Source of the DNA: Choladousia sp944382085
GTDB lineage: Bacteria; Bacillota; Clostridia; Lachnospirales; Lachnospiraceae
Direction: 5' to 3'
Length of the DNA stretch: 64,000 bases
NCBI GenBank assembly: GCA_963927335.1
Contig: CAWVAJ010000006.1
Span: forward strand, 205,211-269,210
Both the position numbers and the translations under genes were made by a program. The notes beneath the pieces are model-generated. The model had not been told where the DNA came from. It did not search any database and worked only from the letters and a program-made list of their open reading frames with translations. Shown here one piece after another: positions 53,946-62,414 of this stretch. Numbering within the stretch: position 1 is the first letter of the stretch; every line of letters begins with the position of its first letter.

Positions 53946-56123
53946 CTAGTTTATCGTATCAAACGCAAAGGAAGCGATCACTTCCTTGGTTGTCCTGCTG
54001 TACACTGCCAGATTCATCCCCCTGACGCCGTAAGAACATTCGACGCCGTTTACGCGAATGGACGCGGCGCCTCCCTGGGCTGTGCCGCTGCTGCTGACCT
54101 GATAAAAACTGCCCGCCTCTGTCACTGCCGCGCCTTCCGGATCCGTCTTTTCCGTCACCAGGTTTCCTCCGTCAATCACAGCCAGATAGGAGGCTCCAGA
54201 GCTAAGCTGGCCAAGCTTCTCAAGTCCCAGCTGCGACGCCTGTTCCCTTTCCTCCTCGCCCAGAAGAGAAGCGGCGTCTCCCTGTACCGCAAGAAGGATA
54301 AGGTACTCTTCCTCCTGCATCGTTTCCTTGAGACAGGAAAGCATCCCGGCTCCGCCCAGATCCTCGGTCCGCTGTCTCAGCGATTTCATTTTGTAGGAAT
54401 CCTCCGCCCTGTTAAGATACAGATATAAGGATCGCATCTGCCCGGTAAGGCTTTCCGGATCCACTCCGCCATCCAGCGCCTCCTCCAGGGCATCCTGAAG
54501 ATTCTTCGAGGTTCTGGAAGTATACATACAGGTGTCAAAGTATACCTTATCCACCACCCGGCTGTTCCGGTTATCATACACTACAAAATTGAGGCCTCTG
54601 TGATTTTTGGAATATTCGGCGTCGTTAATCACGCAGGAAGAAAGATCTCCTGTGGCGGCGCCTCCGCTTGTCAGGGTATAGGGCGTCCCGTCCGAAAGCC
54701 TGCCGTGGTATTCCAGAGGCCCTGCCTCGTCCCGGCTTTCCTCACTTTCCATCTGTTTTTTCAGAAGCTCTTTTTCCAGATCCGTTTCCACCGTATCCAG
54801 ATCGTTGTCCATACCGGCGGTACTCCGGGCGCTCTGCTGCGTCTCTTCCGCCGGAAGGCTCTCCTCATACACAACCTGCCCGTTCTCAACGACTCCAAGG
54901 TAAGCGGAACGGTAGGAAAGCTCCGCCAGCTGATTCAGTCCCAGCTGCGCGAAAGCATCCCGCTGCGTCTGCAGCAGACGGTTGGCTCCGTCGTCCCGAA
55001 CCGAAATCAAAAGGGTATAGTCTTCCATCTCCATCACCGCTTTGATATACTCCCCCGGATCTGTGATGCCGTTCAACCGGGTGGAAACCGTGTATCTCTT
55101 ATATTCGGAAAGCTCTTCTTCCATAAAGGCATACTTCTCCATCCCCCGGACGTCTGTCGCCCCACAGTTTTCCGTGAGATACCGGCCGAACCAGTCGGTA
55201 AGCTTCCTGGCTCCGTAATAATTCATATGAGCCTTGTCCCAGCTGTCAACCGCCTCCACATAGCCGACCTCTTCCAGATAGGGGCTGTAATTGAAATCCA
55301 AAAAGGTCAGCCCGTACTCTTCCGCCAGCGTCTGTACCGCGTTGTGGGCGATGTCCGTCCAGTTGGAGCTTCCCGGAGTCTTGGTCAGGATCAGCTGCAG
55401 ATCCTTCTCCTGGCAGAACTGAATGATTTTTTTCAGGTAAAGCAAAGCCTCTTTTTTCAGAAGCTGCCGCCCCGCTTCTTCGTCCGGAAGATAACCCGGA
55501 ATCCCGATTTCGTCGTAAGCGGTGTAATCCAGAACCTTATCCGTTACAAGATTATACCCCCGCACGCTGGCATTGGCGCTGTAGTCAAAAATCTGAAAAT
55601 CCGTGCTGTTCAGTTCTTTCCACCTGGTATGGTAGGAAAAAATCGGAAACACATAGGCCAGAAACTCATCGAAGGTATCGGTACAGGCTTTAATCGCCTC
55701 CAGCTTATTCTCTGAGAAGCGCATTTCCATGATCGCCTTCTGATAAAAAGATTCCTGCGGAATGCTCCGCAGCATGGACACATCCATCACCACAGTCTTC
55801 AGCGTCTCCGGATGATACCGGTACGCTTCCTCAAGCCAGTAGTAGGAAGCCAGAACCGGCTGCTGCTCCGTAGCCATGTTCCAGGCGCAGATTCCGTAAT
55901 TTTCATAAAGCTCCATAGGCGTAAACCCATTGACAGCTACGCTGGCGCCCAGAATCACCGTCTCAACGGTATTTTCCGGCTGCTCATAAAAGCCGTGAAT
56001 GGTATCGTAATTGTTCCACTCCAGCCATTCCGGCTGAAACAGGAGGCTCAGGCCTCCGAATATGACGCAAGCCAGCAAGGAGAAAAGGATCGCCCTGCCG
56101 GCGCGAATGATCTTCCATCTCAT
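53946..56123 (-). CDS. SGNH-type protein (DltD-like) with ILEI/FAM3-like domains
   Basis: 725 residues from the ATG at 56123 (MRWKIIRAG), which has AGAGG upstream; the longer open frame has no ribosome site. One N-terminal membrane anchor (residues 11-30) is followed by an outer SGNH hydrolase/transferase domain (50-320) with Ser61 in ILGAS and Asp296/His299 in SWDKAH, as in DltD and AlgJ/X. The rest is unusual: two copies of a module resembling ILEI/FAM3 halves, in the order C-half (345-420), N-half (485-531), C-half (605-660), N-half (672-723). The N-halves share RGLNFVVYD/RGMNLAVYS and FDT; the C-halves share LGL..L..LS...YL.V. It should complete acyl transfer outside the cell, with the extra domains binding a glycan or partner. 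Confidence 0.85.
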   Translation of the reverse strand: MRWKIIRAGRAILFSLLACVIFGGLSLLFQPEWLEWNNYDTIHGFYEQPENTVETVILGASVAVNGFTPMELYENYGICAWNMATEQQPVLASYYWLEEAYRYHPETLKTVVMDVSMLRSIPQESFYQKAIMEMRFSENKLEAIKACTDTFDEFLAYVFPIFSYHTRWKELNSTDFQIFDYSANASVRGYNLVTDKVLDYTAYDEIGIPGYLPDEEAGRQLLKKEALLYLKKIIQFCQEKDLQLILTKTPGSSNWTDIAHNAVQTLAEEYGLTFLDFNYSPYLEEVGYVEAVDSWDKAHMNYYGARKLTDWFGRYLTENCGATDVRGMEKYAFMEEELSEYKRYTVSTRLNGITDPGEYIKAVMEMEDYTLLISVRDDGANRLLQTQRDAFAQLGLNQLAELSYRSAYLGVVENGQVVYEESLPAEETQQSARSTAGMDNDLDTVETDLEKELLKKQMESEESRDEAGPLEYHGRLSDGTPYTLTSGGAATGDLSSCVINDAEYSKNHRGLNFVVYDNRNSRVVDKVYFDTCMYTSRTSKNLQDALEEALDGGVDPESLTGQMRSLYLYLNRAEDSYKMKSLRQRTEDLGGAGMLSCLKETMQEEEYLILLAVQGDAASLLGEEEREQASQLGLEKLGQLSSGASYLAVIDGGNLVTEKTDPEGAAVTEAGSFYQVSSSGTAQGGAASIRVNGVECSYGVRGMNLAVYSRTTKEVIASFAFDTIN

Positions 56124-56166
56124 CTCAAATACCTCTGTTTTTTCGCCTGATGTTCCCAGTATAACA

Positions 56167-56231
56167 GAAAAACCCGGAAGCCGTAAAGCAAAGAAAAGAA
56201 ACATTCCGTCTCTTTTCGCCGCTTCCCGGCT
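56167..56231 (-). terminator. possible terminator between the transporter and SGNH genes
   Basis: On minus GGAAGC (near 56226) pairs with GCTTCC (near 56181), with inner GAAAAGA/TCTTTTC, followed by GGGTTTTT. TATACT lies just after it and may be a -10 for the SGNH gene. The structure is imperfect. Confidence 0.4.
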
Positions 56232-56242
56232 CCGGGCCGCAG

Positions 56243-57394
56243 TCAGCCGACGCGCATCCAGGACTGTACCAGAAACGCCGCGCCCAGAAGGATCAAAAGA
56301 AACCCAAGATTCCACAGGGTAAACTCCTTCAGAAATTTCCCTTTTTCTCCCGGATACTCCCGCGCAAAAAACTTATAGGAAATCAGGCTTGCCAGAGAGG
56401 CAATGAGCGTCCCAAGGCCGCCCAGATTCACTCCCGTAAGAAGCCAGGAATACTCCCTGGTAAATCCGGACAGCAAAATCGCCGCCGGAACATTGCTGAT
56501 CACCTGACTGGCGAGAACTCCGGTAAGCAGCTCATTTCCCTCAAGAATGGAGGAGAGGAAGCTACTGATCTGGGGAATCCGCTTCATATTTCCCACAAAG
56601 AGGAAAAAGCAGAGAAAGGTAGCCAGCAGAAAATAATCCACTTCTTTATAGAGGCTGCGGTTTACAACAGCAATCACTGCCGCCACACAGAGCAGGACCG
56701 GAAGGTACGGAAGCACCCGGAACACCACCAGGAGACATAAAATCAGCAAAAGAAGATACGGCAGAATACCAGCCGCCACCGCGCCTGCCCCCGCCTTTTC
56801 TCCTGTTTCCTTTCCCCCGCTCAGTTCCTTTTGTTCCAGCGGTTCTTTTTTCCCCATGAAAACCGCCAGCAGAAGAAGCGCCAGCGATAGGCCTGCGTAA
56901 GGCAGAACCGCCGCCATAAATTCTCCCGCGGAAAGCCCGGATACCGAGTACAGATACAGGTTCTGTGGATTTCCAATAGGCGTGGCCATACTGCCCAGAT
57001 TCGCGGCCACCGTCTCAAGCACCACCAGCCTTACGATCCGGCTCTCTTTTCCTACCATACGGAACACCAGAATCGTAAAGGGAACAAAGGTAATCAGCGT
57101 CACGTCGTTGGTGATCACCATACTGCAGAAAAAGCACAGCAGCACCATGATTGCGGAAAGTCCTCTGACGCTTCCGGCATACGAGAGAAGCCCCTGCCCC
57201 ATCATCCGGAAGACTCCTTTGGACTGAAATCCCGCCACAATGATCATCAGGCAGAACAAAAGCGCCAGCGTCCGATAATCCGGATAGGCCAGATATTCCC
57301 GGTCCGGCCGGACGAAAAAGGCGGACAGAACCGCCATCACAAGAGAAACACAGAATACCGTTTCGTTCTTCAGAAAATTTTTCAATGATTTCAT
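56243..57394 (-). CDS. Ion-transporter superfamily (ArsB/NhaD/CitM-like) permease
   Basis: 383 residues from the ATG at 57394 (MKSLKNFLK), with GGCGGGG upstream. Ten or so membrane segments; the paired re-entrant motifs are TNDVTLITFVPFTI with ATPIGNPQNLYLY and SNVPAAILLSGF. This places it in the IT superfamily with SLC13-like and ArsB-like carriers of anions. The first gene after the operon promoter, ahead of the SGNH, MBOAT, carrier, ligase and second transporter genes. Substrate unknown; arsenite seems unlikely as no ars gene is near. Confidence 0.85.
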   Translation of the reverse strand: MKSLKNFLKNETVFCVSLVMAVLSAFFVRPDREYLAYPDYRTLALLFCLMIIVAGFQSKGVFRMMGQGLLSYAGSVRGLSAIMVLLCFFCSMVITNDVTLITFVPFTILVFRMVGKESRIVRLVVLETVAANLGSMATPIGNPQNLYLYSVSGLSAGEFMAAVLPYAGLSLALLLLAVFMGKKEPLEQKELSGGKETGEKAGAGAVAAGILPYLLLLILCLLVVFRVLPYLPVLLCVAAVIAVVNRSLYKEVDYFLLATFLCFFLFVGNMKRIPQISSFLSSILEGNELLTGVLASQVISNVPAAILLSGFTREYSWLLTGVNLGGLGTLIASLASLISYKFFAREYPGEKGKFLKEFTLWNLGFLLILLGAAFLVQSWMRVG

Positions 57395-57491
57395 CTTTTT
57401 CCCCGCCCTAACACGCGAACTTTTTCTTTGGAAACGCTCCCACAAACGCGAGATGCCCTCCAGACATCCCGCGCCCGCAAAGAACGTACTG

Positions 57492-57520
57492 ATTATACAT
57501 CGGTTTCCTCTCTGGGGCAA
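57492..57520 (-). promoter_or_regulatory. promoter of the acyl-transfer operon
   Basis: On minus TTGCCC (57520-57515), 17 bases and TATAAT (57497-57492). It lies just downstream of the spoIIID remnant. The leader to the transporter ATG is about 90 bases. Confidence 0.75.
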
Positions 57521-57545
57521 TCCCCCATTCCCTTCTTCTTTCTGT

Positions 57546-57683
57546 TCACCCGTGCTGCTGCAGGTATTTTTCTCTGGTCGCCATTCCGCCCCGGATATGT
57601 CGCTCCGATTTGTTCACGTCCAGCACATGGCGCGCTTCCGCCGCCAGGGCCGGATTCAGCTGAAGGAGACGCTCGGTGACGTC
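57546..57683 (-). pseudogene. spoIIID: 3' fragment of a native spoIIID
   Basis: In frame it reads DVTERLLQLNPALAAEARHV, then LDVNKSERHIRGGMATREKY, ending LQQHG and TGA: the last 45 residues of SpoIIID. The helix-turn-helix half is missing; the match begins exactly at the Asp of KDVTERL. Upstream of it is unrelated sequence and the end of the NTPase gene. It matches the intact copy at 61313 in 38 of 45 residues but only about 96 of 138 bases by hand count, so it is not a recent duplicate. Its G+C-rich codons match the core genes around it, which suggests that this is the resident gene and the other copy came in. Confidence 0.9.
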
Positions 57684-57705
57684 TGGTGGTGTCAAGTTAA
57701 GAACA

Positions 57706-57728
57706 AAAATCCTTTAGGAAAGGTTTTA
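57706..57728 (-). terminator. weak terminator of the NTPase gene
   Basis: On minus CCTTT pairs with AAAGG around CCT, preceded by A-rich and followed by T-rich sequence (ATTTTTG). It overlaps the stop codon. Confidence 0.5.
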
Positions 57729-60700
57729 TTTATTCAAGTTTCTGAAAAATTCTATAAACCACTCAACTACCAGTTTATATTTTTTTCTTAATTCATCTAA
57801 ACGTTTTAACGATGTCCTTCTTTTACTTTCGTCCTGAGTGCACGACAGGATGAACAGCCCTTTCGCATATTCTAACGCGATCTCTTCATTCCCTTCATAT
57901 TTCCCGCTCAGCTCTTCCAGACGACTGACGCTTTCTTTCGCTCCGGCTTCCTCCTGATCGCACGACAGGTTTACCAGCCCTTTCGCATATTCTAACGCGA
58001 TCTCTTCATTCCCTTCATATTTCCCGCTCAGCTCTTCCAGACGACTGACGCTTTCTTTCGCTCCGGCTTCCTCCTGATCGCACGACAGGTTTACCAGCCC
58101 TTTCGCATATTCTAACGCGATCTCTTCATTCCCTTCATATTTCCCGCTCAGCTCTTCCAGACGACTGACGCTTTCTTTCGCTCCGGCTTCCTCCTGATCG
58201 CACGACAGGTTTACCAGCCCGTTCGCATATGCTAACGCGATCTCTTCATTCCCTTCATATTTCCCGCTCAGCTCTTCCAGACGACTGACGCTTCCTTTCG
58301 CTCCGGCTTCCTCCTGCTTATTCGACAGGTTGAACAGCCCTTTCGCATATGCTAACGCGATCTCTTCATTCCCTTCATATTTCCCGCTCAGCTCTTCCAG
58401 ACGACTGACGCTTTCTTTCGCTCCGGCTTCCTCCTGCTTATTCGACAGGTTTACCAGCCCTTTCGCATATGCTAACGCGATCTCTTCATTCCCTTCATAT
58501 TTCCCGCTCAGCTCTTCCAGACGACTGACGCTTTCTTTCGCTCCGGCTTCCTCCTGCTTATTCGACAGGTTTACCAGCCCGTTCGCATATGCTAACGCGA
58601 TCTCTTCATTCCCTTCATATTTCCCGCTCAGCTCTTCCAGACGACTGACGCTTCCTTTCGCTCCGGCTTCCTCCTGCTTATTCGACAGGTTGAACAGCCC
58701 TTTCGCATATGCTAACGCGATCTCTTCATTCCCTTCATATTTCCCGCTCAGCTCTTCCAGACGACTGACGCTTTCTTTCGCTCCGGCTTCCTCCTGCTTA
58801 TTCGACAGGTTTACCAGCCCTTTCGCATATTCTAACGCGATCTCTTCATTCCCTTCATATTTCCCGCTCAGCTCTTCCAGACGACTGACGCTTTCTTTCG
58901 CTCCGGCTTCCTCCTGCTTATTCGACAGGTTTACCAGCCCTTTCGCATATTCTAACGCGATCTCTTCATTCCCTTCATATTTCCCGCTCAGCTCTTCCAG
59001 ACGACTGACGCTTTCAATGGCTTCCTCCTGCTTATTCGACAGGTTTACCAGCCCTTTCGCATATTCTAACGCGATCTCTTCATTCCCTTCATATTTCCCG
59101 CTCAGCTCTTCCAGACGACTGACGCTTTCAATGGCTTCCTCCTGCTTATTCGACAGGTTTACCAGCCCTTTCGCATATTCTAACGCGATCTCTTCATTCC
59201 CTTCATATTTCCCGCTCAGCTCTTCCAGACGACTGACGCTTTCAATGGCTTCCTCTTCTGTTTGTTCTACTATTAAGTTAACTAATAGCATTGAAAAGAG
59301 CAGAATTTCAAACCCATCATTCTCCAATGGCATTAATCTCTTCATGCCATTTTGGAATAAATATTGAAACGATCCTTGTTTCATATAATTTTGTACGCAG
59401 CGATTCAGAAATTGAGCAAAATTCAATGGATATTCCCATAATGTGCAGAAAATCTTTTCTAAATATTCCCTGTTATATTTCTTTTTTGTCCAATAATCCA
59501 AGACATAATATTCCCCAATTAAGTCTGGTTCCAGCGGTTTAAGTTTTCCCTCAAATCGCTTTTCTTCATTTACTTCACTTATTAATTGCTCCAAATCAGC
59601 TGAATCCAACGAGCATAGGACTGAAGATGAATTTTCAAATAAGCCCGGAGCTTTATTTTCAGGCTCCCACGCCCCTGTCGCTGTCGAAAACATCAGCATT
59701 TCTGACAATGCACTAAAAATTTTTTCATCATTTCGGCATGAGACTTTTTTCCAATGTTCACTGTACTTCTTAATTATTTCATCAATCAAATGCTGTATAT
59801 CCCACTGCTTATATTCTCTGCCTTCAAGAACTGCATCTGCCGTAAAAATCACGATCAACACTCTGGGCTTTCCCTGTTTTCTGTCGATCTCTTCTGCTTT
59901 CGCCAGAATCCATCTTTTCTGTTCATCTGACAAGACTTTTTTACGCATCTCTGCATAATCTTCAACTATTTTTTCAAGCTGGTCAGATCCCAATGCTGGC
60001 AGTTGCAAAAACGGCGTTCCATCATATTTTTTCCAGCCTAAACGCTCCACACACCTTGCCTGTTCCCCGCTTCCTTTTAAATTCTGGTACCATAAGGGCA
60101 CACTTCCATTTTTCTCTATTCCTTCCCTTTCAATAAAAACAAAACGCACCTTATCTGGACGATAGTGGCTCCGTTCAAGACGTTCCATCCACTTTCCCGC
60201 ATCAGATGCTACAGTTCCCGCATAATCTATAACAATCAGCAGGTTACAGGGATAACGCCATTCATTAAATCTGATAAACTGTTCACAGTTTTCAGTATGA
60301 ATCCATACAGATTTCCATTTTGGATAAATTTCCATATCTTTGATAAAATGATACAATAACTTGCTTTTTCCTGCTCCTCCGGGTCCAGTAACTGCCATCC
60401 ACGATAACGCTTCGTCATCTTCAATAAATTCATTAAGTATTTTCAGCTCCGTCTCACGTCCTTGAAATTTTAACAGCTCATTCCGATAATGAAACGCATT
60501 TGTATTATCCTGAGACTGCCCAATCCCATCAATATATTCAGCGAAAGAGCCATGATACCTGATGACATCTACAATTCTATTCTCTGATTCTTTTATATAT
60601 TTCTTGACAAGAGCTGCTGCTTCTTCAACGGTTTTTCCCGCCAAAAACCACTCTCTGTCATCTATTTTTTCAAGATAATAGAAGTTTACAATCTGAAGAA

Positions 60701-61061
60701 AGATTTGGAGGTAATGAAATACTGTTTTTTTCTTTGCAGCAGTATCTGCTCCTGCCTTACAATATACTGTATCTATCAGATTTTTTCTAGCAAGCTCTCT
60801 CTGATATGCCTCAGGAAGATTAAAACATGCACTTACCTTGTTAAAGAGATGCTCTTTTATGTATTGATTTACCTTCTCAAGATCAAACTGTTCATCTTCT
60901 CTGAGATTCAAAAAGATATCTTTTTCATAGTTTTTGATTTGAACATTTACTCTGTCTGACAACTGTTTTTTGTCCTGTTGACCTGTTAATTTATTATTCG
61001 CTTTTTCAAGTAAAAGATCACAGATTAAAGATGTCAGACTTCCTCCAATTATTTCAAGCAC
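57726..61061 (-). CDS. STAND-like P-loop NTPase with twelve near-identical helical repeats
   Basis: 1111 residues from a GTG at 61061 with GGGAGG 8 bases upstream. Residues 1-200 are helical with no known effector motif. Residues 203-530 form a P-loop NTPase: Walker A GPGGAGKS (about 226-233), Walker B LLIVIDYAG and a later LEPDLIGEYYVLDYW, typical of the winged-helix end of STAND ATPases. Residues 603-1076 are twelve 38-40-residue TPR-like units, followed by a 35-residue degenerate cap. There are no membrane segments. STAND proteins of this build (Avs, NACHT and related) sense invaders through the repeat domain and oligomerise. A defence role is inferred from build and from its position as the only gene between two spoIIID copies. 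It has its own promoter and terminator. Confidence 0.8.
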   Translation of the reverse strand: MLEIIGGSLTSLICDLLLEKANNKLTGQQDKKQLSDRVNVQIKNYEKDIFLNLREDEQFDLEKVNQYIKEHLFNKVSACFNLPEAYQRELARKNLIDTVYCKAGADTAAKKKTVFHYLQIFLQIVNFYYLEKIDDREWFLAGKTVEEAAALVKKYIKESENRIVDVIRYHGSFAEYIDGIGQSQDNTNAFHYRNELLKFQGRETELKILNEFIEDDEALSWMAVTGPGGAGKSKLLYHFIKDMEIYPKWKSVWIHTENCEQFIRFNEWRYPCNLLIVIDYAGTVASDAGKWMERLERSHYRPDKVRFVFIEREGIEKNGSVPLWYQNLKGSGEQARCVERLGWKKYDGTPFLQLPALGSDQLEKIVEDYAEMRKKVLSDEQKRWILAKAEEIDRKQGKPRVLIVIFTADAVLEGREYKQWDIQHLIDEIIKKYSEHWKKVSCRNDEKIFSALSEMLMFSTATGAWEPENKAPGLFENSSSVLCSLDSADLEQLISEVNEEKRFEGKLKPLEPDLIGEYYVLDYWTKKKYNREYLEKIFCTLWEYPLNFAQFLNRCVQNYMKQGSFQYLFQNGMKRLMPLENDGFEILLFSMLLVNLIVEQTEEEAIESVSRLEELSGKYEGNEEIALEYAKGLVNLSNKQEEAIESVSRLEELSGKYEGNEEIALEYAKGLVNLSNKQEEAIESVSRLEELSGKYEGNEEIALEYAKGLVNLSNKQEEAGAKESVSRLEELSGKYEGNEEIALEYAKGLVNLSNKQEEAGAKESVSRLEELSGKYEGNEEIALAYAKGLFNLSNKQEEAGAKGSVSRLEELSGKYEGNEEIALAYANGLVNLSNKQEEAGAKESVSRLEELSGKYEGNEEIALAYAKGLVNLSNKQEEAGAKESVSRLEELSGKYEGNEEIALAYAKGLFNLSNKQEEAGAKGSVSRLEELSGKYEGNEEIALAYANGLVNLSCDQEEAGAKESVSRLEELSGKYEGNEEIALEYAKGLVNLSCDQEEAGAKESVSRLEELSGKYEGNEEIALEYAKGLVNLSCDQEEAGAKESVSRLEELSGKYEGNEEIALEYAKGLFILSCTQDESKRRTSLKRLDELRKKYKLVVEWFIEFFRNLNK
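57834..59255 (-). repeat. twelve tandem 114/120-bp coding repeats
   Basis: Three units of 114 bp (nearest the 5' side, with EEAIES) and nine of 120 bp (EEAGAKES or EEAGAKGS) fill exactly 1422 bp. Most of each unit is identical at base level, including silent sites. Changes sit at a few places: IES/GAKES/GAKGS, Glu or Ala in ALxYA, Lys or Asn next to it, Val or Phe in GLxNLS, and the SNKQ/SCDQ/SCTQ end. Units 5-6 and 8-9 share the same set of changes (except the SNKQ/SCDQ end of unit 9), which points to block duplication. Confidence 0.97.
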
Positions 61062-61103
61062 AGATACCACCTCCCACAAAGTTAGTGCAAATATTATAAA
61101 TCC

Positions 61104-61132
61104 ATTATACTGTAATCTAAAGTAGGCCTCAA
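61104..61132 (-). promoter_or_regulatory. promoter of the NTPase gene
   Basis: On minus TTGAGG (61132-61127), 17 bases and TATAAT (61109-61104). The start point near 61097 gives a short leader of about 35 bases. Confidence 0.75.
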
Positions 61133-61235
61133 CGTAATTCGCAGCCTTTTTCCTTTTTTCAGATAAAACAGTTTTCCGGCGGTCACTGGGTATTTACTTG
61201 CCCGCCATCTGTTTTTCTTTCTGTCCTGGAAATAG

Positions 61236-61282
61236 CAAAAAGCAGAAGCAGCTGTCTTTACATAAACATCCTGCTCCTGCTT
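61236..61282 (-). terminator. spoIIID terminator
   Basis: On minus AAGCAGGAGCAG (61282-61271) pairs with CTGCTTCTGCTT (61251-61240), 12 bp with one G-T pair, then TTTTG. It isolates spoIIID from the NTPase gene. Confidence 0.88.
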
Positions 61283-61312
61283 TCTTAATATCTTATTAAT
61301 ATCACAAATCTT

Positions 61313-61567
61313 CTATCCATGCTGATGAAGGTATTTCTCTCTCGTAGCCATCCCTCCCCGAATGTGGCGCTCCGACTTATTCGTGTCCAGAACCTTGCGG
61401 GCCTCGCGGGCAAGGGTAGGGTTGATCTGGGTTAAGCGTTCTGTGACATCTTTATGTACCGTACTCTTACTGATTCCGTATTTCTTCGCCGTGTCGCGCA
61501 CCGTCGCTCCATATTCAATGATATACTCTGCCGTCTTCAGTACACGCTCTTCCATATAATCTTTCAA
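61313..61567 (-). CDS. spoIIID: Sporulation regulator SpoIIID, intact copy
   Basis: 84 residues from a TTG at 61567 (LKDYMEERVLKTAEYII), which fits the usual SpoIIID N-terminus and has a GGGG site upstream. The helix-turn-helix is ATVRDTAKKYGISKSTVHKD, followed by the basic C-terminal part SERHIRGGMATREKY. SpoIIID is the mother-cell DNA-binding protein that switches SigE genes. The usual upstream spoIID/spoIIQ-like genes are absent; decayed genes lie there instead. With the fragment at 57546 it brackets the NTPase gene. Confidence 0.93.
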   Translation of the reverse strand: MKDYMEERVLKTAEYIIEYGATVRDTAKKYGISKSTVHKDVTERLTQINPTLAREARKVLDTNKSERHIRGGMATREKYLHQHG

Positions 61568-61773
61568 GGAAAACCCCTGCAAACACCGTTTTTACAATGT
61601 ATGCATGGGAAGAAAATGACATGCGTTTTCATGCGTATATTCTATTTCAATCAGCACCATGTCCCGGCAAATTGGGTTCTCCTCAATACCAGACTATTTC
61701 CAGGCGGCTGATATTCCGTTTTGAAAGTTCGGATCCGATTAGCCTGATAAACCGGAAGTTGCTTACTTATTTC

Positions 61774-62040
61774 TTAAATTTCTAATTGGATATGTTTTTT
61801 CATCAATGTGAGTGTTTTCCCCACAAATATAGCAGATATGATTACCATAAAAATATCATAGTAGATTTTAATTGTTCCAATATTTTTATTTAACAAGTGC
61901 GCAAGTATATTCACAGTTCCATCTGGCGGATTTTACACTAACTTCATTGAGAGCATAAGATGCATACCAAATGCAGTACATACAATGCTCATAATCATTA
62001 GAAATATTTTAAATATCATATTCTCAGCATTAAAACTCAT
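61774..62040 (-). pseudogene. decayed YczE/YitT-like (DUF6198-like) membrane protein
   Basis: Reading minus from the ATG at 62040 gives MSFNAENMIFKIFLMIMSIV and more up to SMKLV, then an in-frame TAA, then NPPDGTVNILAHLLNKNIGT and IKIYYDIFMVIISAIFVGK to a final stop. The PPDG...IGTIKI.YD pattern recalls YczE/YitT-type membrane proteins. The stop codon and the short length (88 codons against about 200) mark it as broken. Between 61583 and 61773 I see no gene. Confidence 0.5.
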
Positions 62041-62414
62041 AATATTTTTGAAAAAATCAATGATAATGCCAAATACCAATCAAAGCTATTGTCCAGAAAA
62101 GGAAGTTCCTCCGCATATCCTTTTACGAAAACCATATTGCTTAAATGTTCTTTATCGGCTTCCTGCTGTCCAATCCGCAACATGGGAACCGTTGCGTCCA
62201 GACATACGACAGTACGAACCAATGGCGCAAAGGAGCGGCCGCAGGCACAAGTCCCGGCAGCGACTTCCAAAAGTGTGTTTTCCCTGCATGGCGCAACGCA
62301 GGAAATCATGTAATTCAAATATTCCCCCTTTGTGAAATTAACAGATTTGCTCTCAAAGTTCGGGGCTTGTAGTTCAAAGGAGCGATTGATTTTTTCTATG
62401 TTCTCCGGCTTCAT
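62037..62414 (-). pseudogene. truncated SAM-dependent methyltransferase
   Basis: 125 residues with class I methyltransferase motif I in LLEVAAGTCACGR, motif II at VVCLDATVPML and FVKGYAEELPFLDNSFDWYL. It then runs into LALSLIFSKIL and stops, where family members go on for 80-130 more residues. The start overlaps the ogt stop as ATGA, so it was part of the repair operon. Probably non-functional. Confidence 0.75.

Noticed and set aside
56243..57394. arsenite efflux pump ArsB
   Set aside because: Only superfamily-level motifs match and no arsR, arsA or arsC gene is near.
57834..59255. CRISPR array or minisatellite
   Set aside because: Units are 114-120 bp, contiguous without spacers and keep the reading frame of a large protein.
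58330..59367. 345-codon open frame on plus, opposite the repeat array
   Set aside because: It is open only because the minus-strand repeats lack certain codons; it simply mirrors the repeats, has no ribosome site and encodes a Ser/Phe/Ala-rich chain.
61597..61785. 62-codon open frame on plus downstream of spoIIID
   Set aside because: No ribosome site, no recognisable motif and it overlaps the decayed membrane gene.
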